The notes below the pieces were generated by a model. It worked only from the letters and a program-made list of their open reading frames with translations, made no database searches and had not been told where the DNA came from. A stretch of DNA of 64,000 nt, from NCBI RefSeq assembly GCF_000002985.6, contig NC_003281.10, forward strand, positions 5,952,001-6,016,000, in the 5' to 3' direction. Below are positions 1-12,019 of the stretch, piece after piece; the first letter of the stretch is position 1; every line of letters begins with the position of its first letter. Source of the DNA: Caenorhabditis elegans. Taxonomy: Eukaryota > Nematoda > Chromadorea > Rhabditida > Rhabditidae. Both the position numbers and the translations under genes were made by a program.

Positions 1-40
1 GATATTTGTATTTTTTCGTTAATGATTTTCCAATTTTCAG

Positions 41-1221
41 CCGAAACCCTCACTGACACACCACTCTCTGCCACACTCGACCAATCACAATTTTCAATGT
101 TCAAAGCCGCCGAAATTGTGAATGCAGCAGCTGCCTGCGCTGAAGCAGAATGCATCGAACAGCTGAAAAAGACTGATGTCGTGCCATTACTGATGAACTA
201 CCTACTTGGAGAAGAACAGATTCTGGTTGCTGATCCAACTGCAGTTGCGGCGAAACTTCGGAAAATGGTTGTTGGAGGCGCCGGGAAAACTGTAGTTATC
301 AGTGATTTTGACTATACACTGTCTCGATTCGCCAATGAGCAAGGAGAACGTCTTTCGACCACCCATGGAGTTTTTGATGATAATGTAATGCGGTTAAAGC
401 CAGAATTGGGACAAAAGTTTGTTGATCTGAAAAACAAGTATTATCCGATTGAGTTCTCGCCGAATCTGACGATGGAGGAAAAGATTCCACATATGGAGAA
501 ATGGTGGGGAACAAGTCATTCATTGATTGTCAACGAAAAGTTCTCAAAGAACACAATTGAAGACTTTGTTCGTCAATCGAGAATTGTTTTCAAAGATGGA
601 GCTGAAGATTTTATTGAAGCTCTCGATGCACACAACATTCCACTTGTCATCTTCAGTGCAGGAATCGGAAACATCATTGAGTATTTCCTTCAGCAGAAGC
701 TCGGCGCAATTCCACGCAACACACATTTCATCTCCAACATGATTCTGTTCGATGAGGATGACAACGCTTGTGCATTCTCCGAGCCGTTGATCCACACTTT
801 CTGCAAGAATTCATCAGTTATTCAGAAGGAAACATCGTTTTTCCATGATATTGCTGGAAGGTGAGAACAATCTAAATAACTGCATTGATACGAATTTTAA
901 ATTTTCAGAGTAAACGTAATTCTGCTCGGTGACTCGATGGGTGATATTCACATGGACGTTGGAGTTGAAAGAGACGGGCCCACGTTGAAAGTTGGATATT
1001 ACAATGGATCGGTAAGGATTTTAACTTTAAATTGTTGAAAGTTATCTTTTTTTCAAAATTATTTAGACTGTCAATTTTTCCATAATTTTCTTCTCAATTT
1101 TCAGCTTGACGACACCGCCGCTCTCCAGCACTATGAGGAAGTCTACGACATTGTCCTGATTCATGATCCGACGTTGAATGTGGCTCAAAAGATTGTTGAC
1201 ATCATCAACTCATCACATTGA
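41..1221 (+). CDS. umph-1: Cytosolic 5'-nucleotidase III (pyrimidine 5'-nucleotidase), 3' portion
   Basis: Dephosphorylates pyrimidine nucleoside monophosphates such as UMP and CMP in the cytosol. It is a HAD-superfamily enzyme of the NT5C3 family. Exons read as 41-860, 909-1011 and 1105-1221 (TGA), with intact phase and GT-AG borders. Position 41 follows the acceptor AATTTTCAG, so the 5' exons lie outside the window and the ATG at 22 is intronic. Visible signatures are HAD motif I SDFDYTLSRF with its nucleophile Asp, the phosphate-binding FSAGIGNIIEYFL segment, and the metal-binding motif GDSMGDIHMDVG. The C-terminus is short and typical of the family. An AATAAA at 1514-1519 marks the likely 3' end; the next gene is convergent. 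The family call is certain. The symbol (locus F25B5.3) is from memory. Confidence 0.93.
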
Positions 1222-1709
1222 TTCTTCACTTCCTTATTCTCTTCAAATTTTCATGTTTTATCTGTCGTGTCTCGCTGGCGAGATGGATACTGACCACTTT
1301 TATTCGCATTGTTCTTACCCAAATTCTATTTGCAATTATTCTTGAATGCTCGTTTTTTGAGCACCCACACCCGCCTCCTTTCACCGGTCATTGCTTTGTT
1401 CTGCTTTTCCCAGTCTACAAATTACCATGCTCCCGATTCAAAAGTCTGATACTAATCCCAGTTTGGCCTTTAAAAGGTCGTCTTCTACTCGCTAGTATAC
1501 ATGTATAGATGAAAAATAAAAAGCTGAAATATTAAGCAATGTATTCTGGTTAAATTATAAAGTCAAACGAATGAGATCCAAAGTGGAAACAAGGAGCCAC
1601 TTCTAGATGAATAATTGAATGAATAGAAGATGCAGAGCGTTGTAGACAGGAAAATAAAATAAAAACCAAATCAAGAAAGTATATAAAACAGATATGATGC
1701 TCAACATCT
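1222..1709. other. Convergent intergenic region, two 3'UTRs
   Basis: This 488-base gap lies between two convergent stop codons. It holds the 3'UTR of the nucleotidase gene (signal at 1514) and the 3'UTR of nono-1 on the other strand. I saw no consensus AATAAA for the minus strand here, so nono-1 probably uses a variant hexamer. The open frames at 1218-1508 (+) and 1550-1894 (-) have no family signature and I treat them as chance. Confidence 0.6.
1514..1519 (+). terminator. Poly(A) signal of the 5'-nucleotidase gene
   Basis: Consensus AATAAA 293 bases after the stop codon at 1219-1221, in the gap before the convergent nono-1 gene. It is the only consensus hexamer on this strand between the stop and the end of the neighbouring gene's coding sequence that fits a C. 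elegans 3'UTR. Confidence 0.6.
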
Positions 1710-4700
1710 CTATCGTCGTTGCTTCTTCTCCGGTGGGTAACCTCCGTCGCCATATGATCCGAACATGCCTCCTGGTCCTTGCTGTGGTGGATAATCACGG
1801 CCGGCTGAAATCGAGGAAACATTAATCTCGAACCAGATCCAATAAAACGAAGAATTTTAAAACTTACGCATTCCTCCTGGTGGTCCATTATCACTTTTGA
1901 AGATCTGCAATAATCGTTGGACTCCTTCGATCATGTTACTCCGTCCGTGAGATTTTGGAAGCATTCCTCCAGGACCTCCAGGTCCTCCCGGACCCCCTGG
2001 CCCTCCTTGTCCTGGTGGTGGTCCTCCCATTCCTCCATGACCTGGTGGTCCGCCTTGTCCTCCGTGTCCTGGGGGACCTCCCATTCCTCCGTGTCCTGGT
2101 GGTCCTCCCATTCCACCTGGTGGTCCTCTAGGATCTCCACCACCTCCCATCAGTGGTGGAGGTCCTGTAGGAACATTGAACATTCCTTGTGGTGCTTGTT
2201 GGAACGGTTGACCGAATGGTGGTGGTCCACCTGGTCCTCCAGGTCCGCCGAACATTGATCCTCCGTGTGGGTTGAATGGCTGAGCTTGTGGTGGCACACC
2301 TCCTGGCATTCCTGGTGGTGGTCCACCAAGACCACGCATACGTTCGCGGCGAGCAGCTTCAAGACGTTCTAGCTCTTGTTGGCGGCGTTGGAGATCTGAA
2401 AGAATTTAAATGTATATTGGAAGAGACAGAAGAAATGAGTGCTGAGGATCAACAATTAAATTAATTTCTTTTAACTGAAAATGGAGACGTACAGTAATAT
2501 ATTTAGTACCCCGTGACGAGATATCAGTTAGTTGACTGGTTATATTGTTTTTACCCTATTTCACTATATGTCCGCAAAATATTAAAAAAAAAAAATTAAC
2601 TTAAAAGTATTCCGAAGGCAAAAGAAAAAAGCGATTCCTTTGTTTATTGCTAAAAATTAAACATTCGGTAAATAGAGTTTAACTCTTTGAAAACTTAAAA
2701 TGAAGAAAATCATCACAAAGATTTTTGAAAAGTATTTCTGAATTTATAGTTATTCGAGAAATATTCAACAAAAAATAATCGGGAATTGGACACAACACAA
2801 CTTCAGATTTATCAACTTTTAAAAATTGTAAAAAACTGCGGCGTATATTGCTCAGCTATAGCATTTTGAAATGTGATTCACAATAGAAAATGATGATATA
2901 ATCATCTTTGTAAAAGAGAATTTGTGATTACATTTCCCTTCCCGCCCATAATAATTTTTATAGTAATCAAAACCACCTTTTTCCAATAATAAATATTTTT
3001 TTAAATAAAATCCCCCGAACCAGGAACTCCCCCAAGTCTAGAAAAAGAAAAATAATGCACGAAACCAAAAAAAGAGCAAAAAAAACATAAGGTAACCTTC
3101 TCTGAGCATCTGTGCTTGATAGTCTTGATAAGCGAGCTCCATATCAGATTCCAATCGTCGACGTGATTCGCGAAGCTCTTCGTCGAGTTGAGCACGACGT
3201 TTTTGCTCCACAACATACAATTCCTTCCACTTCATTCCATACACATACTCGAAGCTGTTTGGTGTCGGGAAACGCGGTCCAAGCTCACGTTCCCTAGATT
3301 ACGAATTACAGTCTTTTGATTATAATAAGAAAGGAAGTAAATAATTAATTGTTAAACTGTTTTAATATCTTCGAAAAAAATATGTTTCAAGACTGTTTTG
3401 TTTAAGAAATAACCATAAATGACATAAGCATAAATGAAAAATTATGAAAATAGCTCAACCCGCTTCCTTAAAATATATTTAAAGTCAAAAATGCTTCAAA
3501 TCATAAATAGATTTTCTTAATTTTAAGCAATCAAAAGACAAAATTTTTACTGAACTAGATAAAACATCCAAGGCTTTTGATTTTTTGGTGGTATTTTATT
3601 TAAGAAAAATTGGAAATCAAAGTAAGGTTTTTAAACTTTACAAGAATATTCCAGTTATCAAGCCTTGTTCAAGATTGACGATGACACAAATTAAAACTCT
3701 CTTAGAAAAATCAGAGAAATTTTTAAAAAATTTGTGGGTATTCGAAATATAGGAATTTTTGATTTATTTTTGAAATAAAAAAAAACAAAAATCGATATTC
3801 CAATAAAAAGTGAGCACTCTATTGGAATATCTCAATATTCAGACAAAAAACCCTTAATTTGCCAAATGTCTACAGTCCAAAACTTACTTTGAGAGTCCCG
3901 GTGTACGTGGGATCATTCTCTCGGCCAGTCCATCGTCTTCATCTCTTGGTTCCAGCACTTCACAAATCAGTGGTTTCGGACTCCTATACAAAATATACCG
4001 GTTTAATGTTGAAGAAATAAATTAAAACCCACTGGGGATTCCCGTATTGTTAGTTAACTAACTACAGTATCATGATATAAATTTCATATGATAAATGTCT
4101 CCCCCGAAATATTTAAATGTGCCTAGAAAATGATGACAAAAAGCTTACAAATCTTACGATTTTATAAGCTTTTTGGAAGAAAAAAGGCTTTAAGGTACTT
4201 GTGTATTAACTGTACCCGAATTGTTTTTAAATTTAAAAATTACATGTGATTTTTTTTGTATTTATTCTTTTTTATATTTTGTATTCCATCGAAAAGAAAT
4301 TTGGGGTACAGCTAGTAAAATATATATGACAAAAAACTACAGTTTATAGGAAAATGTGAGTAAATTAAAGTTCATTTAATTTCTTGTGACCCTCAGCTTT
4401 GAAATTCTACACATTCTAGTGGTTTCCAAGATTTCTAGCTACAAAAATCCTTATTAAAAAGTTTATGTTCCGATTCCATTGAAAGTTTCAAAGCGCTCTC
4501 CAGTTCATTCTCAGATGATTCAGCTTACTCACGCGGTCAATAAGAACACTTTATCGCGAATAGCAGCCATTGCCTCGTTACAATTCGGCTTTCTTTCAAA
4601 TTCTACGATTCCTTCTCCGGTTGGTCTTCCCTTTTCGTCGACAATATGAACAGCCCTTTCAACATCTCCAAAATGTGAGAATGCGTGATAGAGCATCTCA

Positions 4701-6215
4701 TTGGAGACAGTTGGCGAGAGTTCTTTAACTCGAATCGCCGCTCCATGAACTGCGAATCTAACACGTACTTGACGGCCGTGAATGATGCGACCGTCGATGG
4801 CCTCCTTGGCACTTTCAGCGTGAGCACGTGTATCCTGTGAAGTAAATTGAAATAGAAATGAGGACAATAAGAAGAAAAATTAAATATAATTTGAAAATGG
4901 ATCACCTTTCTTTTCGAAAGACTTTAGGGAGATAGTTGAAGCTTCTAGAGAAATCTAAAAGCACGAATGAATGCATAATTAATCGATAAAACAATTAAAA
5001 GGCTCAAAAATTAAAAGAAAACTCTAGAAGCTTCATAAATAATATTCTATACGAGATAAACTTCCAAGCTGCGATATAATGCGAAAAATTGAATTTTGTC
5101 TACGGAATTTTCTCTCAAAGGAATTTTCCGAAAGTAACCAGACAAGCTCTGAAAATTTTCGGTGACATAGAAAATAGTTTGCTAATGAATAAACAAAGGA
5201 AAAAATAAAGTTATAGGACCTCCAGAACCTGCTGGTTGAAAGTAACAAAATTATTTCTTTCAACAGGAGACTATTTGAATTAAAGAGATGGATTTTCTAC
5301 AATAATTGACGTAGATGCAAACTTCTGTGGACCGTAGAAATCTGAAAACGCGTTGCCGAGGTAAACCAAGCACAGAAAATATTTTTACAATTAGTTCACA
5401 AGTTTTGATATTTTTAAAAACACGAGTCCACAGGAAGAAGTTACGATTGAGATATACATTGGGTTGAGTTGCAATTTGAAGTTTAGAAACAGCGAGTAAA
5501 TACACATAGAGATGGTGGAGTCCACTAATTTTGAGTTTACGAGAATGAGTCCTTCAGCATTTGATAGTATTTGAGTACCCAATGAGTCCGATTTAAATGT
5601 GTACTTTTGGCAACCTCGGCTTCGCGGCGATTAGTGAAAATAGATAGGAGAGGTGTAAATGCAACTTTAAAAAATATTTAAATAAACTAACCAGTCTTAA
5701 GAACGCAAATCCTTTTCCAGATAAATAGCACTCAGCAATATCTCCATGTGGAGAGAAAAGTTCTTTTAGCTCGGTTTCTTTAACTTCATTTGGCAAATTT
5801 CCGACGAAAAGCCGACATCTTCCAGTGAACTTCTTTTTTGGAACTTCATCCATCAGTTGGGACTCAGTGAACGCTGCTCCATTGAAAGAAGTTCCACCAC
5901 CACCACTTCTTCCACCACCACCACCGCTTCTGTGTCCTCCATTGTTGTCGTACGGCTGTTGAGCCGGAGCAATTCCACGTTCGGCTCCACCGCGGTTGCC
6001 TCCACCTCCGCCACCACTGCGAGCTGCATTGTTGGAATTTCCACGCCTGAAAATATAAATTGTACAGAATACCAACTAAATATGTAAAGAAAAACTTACT
6101 TTTCATCTCCTCCGCGATTTTCCCTCCCTGGTTTGCGATCGTTTTCCGCTTTTGCAACTCTTGATGAATCATCACGACCATTTGAACGCCTGTTGTCTCT
6201 CCTTGCACCACTCAT
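1710..6215 (-). CDS. nono-1: NONO/PSF-type DBHS RNA-binding protein
   Basis: Drosophila-behaviour/human-splicing (DBHS) protein of the NONO/SFPQ/PSPC1 family. These are nuclear RNA- and DNA-binding dimers in transcription, splicing and RNA retention. Seven exons in transcript order: 6215-6100, 6046-5692, 4834-4533, 3983-3888, 3293-3097, 2395-1868, 1804-1710. Phases agree and total 1689 bases, 562 residues. RRM1 is near residues 114-185 (RNP2 CRLFVGNLP, RNP1 GKGFAFLRL) and RRM2 near 188-265 (IRVKELSPTVSNEMLYHAFS). They are followed by the NOPS segment (GPRFPTPNSFEYVYGMKWKE), then a charged coiled coil (RRRLESDMELAYQDYQAQML). The N-terminus is Arg/Gly-rich and the last exons encode a Gly/Pro repeat tail ending PPEKKQRR. 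The start follows a TTTGCAG acceptor at 6245-6251, probably a trans-splice site. The intron at 4835-5691 holds nothing I recognise. Confidence 0.95.
1868..2330 (-). repeat. Coding Gly-Pro-rich repeat in nono-1
   Basis: The sixth exon contains near-tandem units reading GGPPGHGGMGGPPGHGGQGG and variants. On the plus strand this appears as repeated CCTGGTGGTCCTCC blocks, strongest between about 1970 and 2125. The peptide is collagen-like in composition but not a strict Gly-X-Y run. It fits the low-complexity, Gly/Pro-rich tails of DBHS proteins that promote condensate formation. Repeats of this kind change length easily, so copy number could differ between strains. Confidence 0.85.
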
Positions 6216-7307
6216 CTTTTAGAAGGTTTTTTGTTATTCTCCTTCTGCAAAATTAAAATAAATAGTTTATTAAAAGAAAGAGATTAGTGAAAAATGAACG
6301 GATCGATAGAAAAGGGTGCACACGCGGCTGAACGCAGCGCGGAGAGACGCGTCGCGTCTTCCATACTCTGTCTTTGAGTGGTTAGAGAAAGTAGAGAGGG
6401 CACAGAGAAAAAGGAGATACCGGAAAGAAAACGAACGCGTCGAATTAAAATAAAAAAAACATTCACAGAAGCTGAATGATTTAAACATTTATGACTGCAA
6501 TCGGGTTTATTAATCGATGTTTTTTTTAATTAAAAACCCGGTCAAAATTGCAAAAATAAACTAGAAAACAACTATATTCAAGAAAATAAAAGCCGCAAAA
6601 AATTTGTACAAATTCGAATTAATTCATGATGAAAACTTTCAAGGCGCACAGAGTTCATCAAAGCAAGTGTCCTGCCACGACAAGAAAGTTAAAGGAAATT
6701 TAATTAATTCAGTCGACGGGTCTCGTTACGATTACCGTAGTAAAACTGTTTTTGTGTTTCGCAATTTTCTCACGTTTCTCACGTTATTGTGTTCCATCGC
6801 TTCTAGCAAAAACGGGCTCAAATTTTCGGAGTCGAAAATAGGCAACGACGTCGAACACGTTCGATTTACACGCTTTAGAAGAAGTGTAAGTTTTTAATTT
6901 TCAAAACAAGAGCCACTATCTGTGAGAGATTGCTAATTGTAAATTAAATTGTTGTTCCATCCAATAATTCAATCGTTTGCATATTCATAATTTTTTCTCG
7001 GCTTGTTCAAAATTAAAATTAGTTTAAAAAATACCTTTTAATCAAAAGATTCAAATAGTCTCGTCTTTGGAAAAGTGGTTGAATTTTCGAACCGAACCGA
7101 ACTCTCGACCGAAAAAACAAACTTATTATCTTACTTACTAACTTGTTAGCAATACTCACAATACGTCGCTTGTTCTCATTCTTATGGCTGTGAGTAAGTG
7201 TGGACTAGCCATTGCGCTGGTTGGCCTAGCAGCTGCGGTATTGTCCCGCTTACCGCGTCATTCAAATAAAAAAGTGTTCTCCTTCAATTATCGACCCATT
7301 TTTCAGC
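6216..7307. promoter_or_regulatory. Divergent promoter region, nono-1 / Ser-rich gene
   Basis: These 1.1 kb lie between the starts of two divergent genes. A TTTGCAG acceptor at 6245-6251 (minus) precedes nono-1, and a TTTTTCAG acceptor at 7299-7306 (plus) precedes the other start, both as expected for SL1 trans-splicing. A GC-rich stretch near 6320-6360 contains GAGAGACGCGTCGCGTCTTC, which is palindromic around ACGCGT. The open stretch 6604-6897 (+) ends in a fair donor (GTGTAAGTTT) but has no ATG and no family match. It could be a non-coding first exon of the plus-strand gene. Confidence 0.5.
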
Positions 7308-10036
7308 ATGTCGGCGCCGAAGAAACGAAAAAGCGACATTCACGTAAGTTTGAATTTAAATTATTTACAAATTAATTGATGTATTTTGCAGAGCGATGAT
7401 CGTGATCATGCAGATCACCAAACGAAAAAGGAGAAACATTGGTTCGAGGAGGTATTTATTAATCCCTTTAGATGTATTATTAACTCGTTTTTTTTTCAGA
7501 AATCTGAACAGAATGGCGAGAACCGAAGATCTTCAATTTTCAAAGGATTTCTCAAGAAGGTGAAGAGCTCCACTACTTTGAAGAGCACCAACAAATCTGC
7601 CTCATCTTCAAAAATGGACACCATAGCGAATGAGACGCATCTTTCAATCACCAGTGAATCAAGCATCACTTCCGTGGAATCCTGTCACAGTGCACAGTTT
7701 CCTAACGTCGCGAAGAATGCGATGCTTCGTACTCTTGTCAATAGGGATTCATTCACACCTGTTCCACCTCCAGACGGTGAAAGTGTGACTTTCATATTGC
7801 CAGAGATAGGCTCATCGAAACTGGAATTCACTTCAAAGATGGATGATGCGATTTCGGTACGAGAAAAGCATAGCAAAATCCACTTCGCAAACATTTATTT
7901 CAGATTGAATCTCGAATGTCTATTGGATCTTGCCACACTATCGATGAAGACTCTGCTTCCATTGGATCCACCTCTGTTTTTTGTACTCCAAGTCGCAATC
8001 CATTGATGAGAAATGGATTACGTATGTCGACTAGAAGTGTTCCTGAAAACCAAGATGATATGCCTCCAGCACTATTCCGATCTCTTTGCAATAGCGCTGT
8101 TCGTCGAGTTCCCACTTCAAAATCTGAAGGTGGTGGTACTCCGATGCGGCGTTCCATGCGGATGTCCATTCAGAAACGGAACTTGTCTTCGAAAAACATG
8201 GAAGATGTACCAGAAGAAGAAGCATTGACGGTCTCTAATAGTTCGGTAAGAATAAAATTATATTGAAATTACATTATTTATTCGTTACCACTTTTTTTTC
8301 AGATTCGTGTTGATGCTCCAATTGCTGAAGAAGACGAAGAAGTGTTCGGGGCGGCTAAGGAATATTTTGACAACAATGTCACATCACACAATGATTCAGC
8401 AGATGAAGGGACATGCTCAATGTCACGACTTTCGACGACGTCCGAAAGAGCTTCTGGTGTTGGAGGATCTAGCATTGTGAGTTTTTTCTGATATCGAAGC
8501 GTCTTTGACGAGTGTAATGTATAGTTTCAGGGACGCCGGAGCTCAATTTTCCGAAAAATCTTCCCAGGAAAAAGTGAATCGAAGGATCGGAGAATGAGTG
8601 ACAACAACCAAGCGTCGGAGCAGTATATGGACAAAAAATCAAGACGGGCATCTGTAGTCTCTTTCAACGAGTTCACATCTGTCAGCGGACTCTCTGTAAA
8701 TGATTCTGCGAGCAAAAATCCGAAAGACTTGACGGAATCACCTCAGCAACCAAAGCTTCGAAAGAAAACGGCATCTTCTTCTAATCTGTCGCAACGTATT
8801 TCTTCAGTTTTCCGAATGGGCTCAAATTCGACAGTGAAATTGAATGAGTATGTTCCCAGTCCAATCGTTTCTCAATCGTCGCGTCGCAATACGCTCACTG
8901 GGAATTCGTCGATTTCATCTGGAGTCGGAAGTATAGCCAGTGGAACATCAGATCAAGGATACGGGACGATTGGGTCTAGATCCGGTCAAAGCATATCAAG
9001 ATGTGGATCGAGGCGTGATGATGAAGGCAAAAAAGGTAATCCCAAATGATTCAAATATCCTGTTTATAGAAAATGTATTTCCAGAACGCACTCGACGCCT
9101 TCTGGACCGTATTATCATTTCCGATGTTCCAGCAGGAGAGCTTCTGAAATTAAAAATTGAACAAGTCAAAAAGCAGAAGCAGTTGGAAATGGATGAGTTG
9201 TTTGAAACTCAACTCGTAAGTTGTATCCGAGTTGTATGAATAAATTCAATACAATTTTTTCCAGACTGAATCGTCGTCCTCCGACACTTCTCAAAGCGAG
9301 AATTTGCAGTTTGATGTCGTGGCTGTTGATATCAAGGCAGATGGATCTCCATGTAAGCCAACATTTTATTGCATAACGATCCTCATATTCTAATTTGACA
9401 TATTTCAGTTTCCACTACTGCTGCCACATTCATGGACAGTGAACTTTCGAAAAGGGTGAAAGAGGAGATCGTGTCAAATTATCGACCTGATCGCTGCGGA
9501 TCAATCACCGAATACGAACCGGAGCTCGTGTTTGTGATGCCTGAGCAGCCACAAGCGAGCTTGAAAAGTCTTAATGACTCGGTTTCCTCTAATGGTAAAT
9601 ATTCTCAATTGAATGTTGATTTCAATTTTTTTGAATTTCAGCTGACATCAACCTTGATCACCTTCGGAATGTTAGAAGTGGCTTGTGCAAGTCGATTGAA
9701 GAATGGAAAAGGATCACAAAAATGCGAGAATCATCTACAATGCTCATTTATCCAATGTTCTGCCAATCAGAAGAGGAATGGGATTCAAAAGGAACCATCG
9801 ACGCAATATTCCTGATGCTCGATGGAATATTAATGAATACAAAACGATGGATGCCGAACGGAAAATGTATTCTCGCTGGGGTGACTCCAAATAATGTCAT
9901 CCTTCTACGCAACAAGTTCGATGAACTCAAACTGTCGGTTGCAATCTCCGAATCTGATGGGCCGGCAAGTTCAAACGATGATTTCGACACTCAATCCACA
10001 GCGAGCACTTCAACTGTGTTTGGAGCTAAAATTTGA
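7308..10036 (+). CDS. Ser-rich protein of unknown function
   Basis: I do not recognise a family. Ten exons: 7308-7343, 7392-7451, 7500-7856, 7904-8245, 8303-8476, 8531-9035, 9085-9215, 9265-9352, 9409-9594, 9642-10036 (TGA). Phases close, giving 757 residues. The ATG at 7308 lies one base after TTTTTCAG, which looks like a trans-splice acceptor, and begins MSAPKKRKSDIH, a possible nuclear localisation signal. Most of the protein is Ser/Thr-rich and probably disordered, with two related basic blocks (RRSSIFKGFLKKVK near residue 39 and RRSSIFRKIFPGK near residue 325) and another before SQRISSVFRMGS. The last exon (residues about 627-757) looks folded: KSIEEWKRITKMRES, then a hydrophobic stretch around AIFLMLDGILMNTKRW. 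No signal peptide or membrane segment is seen. The many RxxS sites suggest phosphorylation (inference). Confidence 0.85.
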
Positions 10037-10956
10037 GCTGTGAAATGTGTGTCTTGTTGTTAAATGTATTATCGATCTCGTCAATTTTCAAAATTTCTTT
10101 CAATTCATGTTACCTTTCTCTTTCCTCCTCAAAACGGTTGATATATTTTTTTGTGTTTTCATAGCAAGTTTTATTATCTAAAAATTAAGCTCTACACCTT
10201 TTCATCCTTGCATTTTTCTCTTCACTTTTTGAGGATTACTGTGAATAGAATGCCCCTGATGTTTCTATCCTCTTTCCCTCGATTTGTTCGTATTTTTTTG
10301 TAATAAAGTGTGTGAAGGCTTACTATTTTTTTTTGAGGAATTTTTGATTTTCATGAAACGTCCTTCATTTTTGGAGTTTTGCAAAAACGAGGTGAATGAA
10401 TTGATTTTTTCAATTAAAAAAAAAGAAAATATTTCATCTCTCAACTTTTCCATCCGATATTCCAATTCGGATGGACCGGTTAGTTGTTGCTCAATGGTTG
10501 ATCAATCGATCATTTGAGATAACTCTGCGTCTCTTAATCTTCTATACTATTTTATTATCTTTGTCTCAATTGATAAAAAGAGAAACAAGTGTCTAATGAG
10601 AGAAAGAAATATTTTTGTGTCCATCGGCTCTTCTTTTCTCATCCACTTCAATTCGATGTTTGTCCACCTGTTGTGAGTGTACCACGTGGAAGTCCGAATT
10701 CCACGAATTTAATTTTATCAACGGAATATTTGAATTTCAAAAATGTGAGCACACGAAAAAAGTGCAGAAGATAAATTGAAAAAGAGATAGGTAATCTGAT
10801 ATCATAAGTTTCATCTCTTCTCACTTATTTCCTTTGCATTTATCACTTCAAGTTCATTTTATCACCCTTCTCTCTTATTATTTGTTTTCTTTATCCTGGT
10901 TTAACCGAGATTTGTTTTATGGGATTCTCGCTGATTATGAAGAAAATTACGGGTTT

Positions 10957-11400
10957 TTTTGCGCCAAAAATACGGTGACGCGATAGATTTTAGTTGAATA
11001 CAAAAATGCGCAGATCTTTAAATAAAAATAAAAAATTTTTTATCAAAAAAGTATGTCAAATTGAAGCAAATTTCGCAATAACAGAAGTTTGAAGTTACAG
11101 TACTCTTTAAATTTAAGTTTAAAGGGTACTGTAACTTCAAACTTCTGTTATTGCGGACTTTGCATCAAATTCACGCAGTTTTTTGGTAAAAATATAATTA
11201 AAACTCAAATATAAGAATAACAAGTTTTAACTTTAACAAATCAAGAGAAAAATTTTTTATCAAAGAAAATTCCGCAGCAACGAAAGTTTTTAATGACAGT
11301 AATCTTTAATGGCGCGCACATTTTTTGTTAAATACGAAAATTCTCTTATTTAACAAAAACGTGTCATGTCGAGATCGGGTACCGTACTTTTGGCACAAAA
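10957..11400. mobile_element. Fold-back (MITE-like) repeat
   Basis: The ends are imperfect inverted repeats: TTTTGCGCCAAAAATACGGT at 10957-10976 against ACCGTACTTTTGGCACAAAA at 11381-11400 (18 of 20 pair). Inside is an almost perfect hairpin with 38-base arms at 11074-11111 and 11118-11155, one mismatch, 6-base loop; its arms continue imperfectly outward. A fragment with the same end (TACGGTACCCGGTCTCGA) lies at about 53506 in another gene's intron, so the family is dispersed. No transposase reading frame is present, which fits a non-autonomous element. Confidence 0.7.
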
Positions 11401-12019
11401 TTCCGCGTCTTAGTATATCTTTGGGCTTTTTCAATATGTTCTCTGCGTACTTAGTTTTAGTTTTCACTGATTCCTCAGACAACCACGTTGGGGGTCTAAT
11501 TAGAAAAGAAGCACTTCTGATTAGAAAATAGGTATTTCTAATAATAAAATCCCTGATCCTCATTAAACCCATCAATCAATTCAAACTACACAAATAATAT
11601 GAAAGATGCAAATTATGTAAATGTCAATCTAATTCATTTCATTCCACGAACACATACAAATACACTCCAGTTGTTTTATGTGTAATCTTTTCGGGAATGA
11701 GATTCTCCATCTGGCGGAAGCTTATAAAAACGAATCCTTTCAATTTCACCTTTTGTATACAAAAAACTGACTGACTATGAGAGAAAGAATAGAAAGCGGG
11801 CGAATCTAAAGGACCCCATTTAAAATAAATGACCCCATGTAAAATTGTATGAAAGCTCATTCCTTTGATATTCAGTCATTTTATTGTTAGCACTAAAGGT
11901 GATTTTAAACCGTTTCCCCCACTGGCGCTACTCCAGCACCTTTAAGCCTTCCACGCAACTATTTGTCTTTTAATATCTTTCACGACAAAGTAGACTATCA
12001 TCACGGCAATTTAGACATA

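Noticed and set aside
22-40. ATG at 22 as the start of the nucleotidase
   Set aside because: It lies upstream of the acceptor AATTTTCAG at 40, in intron sequence. The conserved protein begins in exons beyond the window.
7184-7375. Short open frame starting MAVSKCGLAIALVGLAAAVL, resembling a signal peptide
   Set aside because: It crosses the TTTTTCAG acceptor at 7306 and overlaps the better start at 7308 in another frame; the hydrophobic start is probably chance upstream sequence.
11306-11575. Minus-strand 89-codon open frame
   Set aside because: Runs partly through the fold-back repeat at 10957-11400 and lacks splice or homology support.
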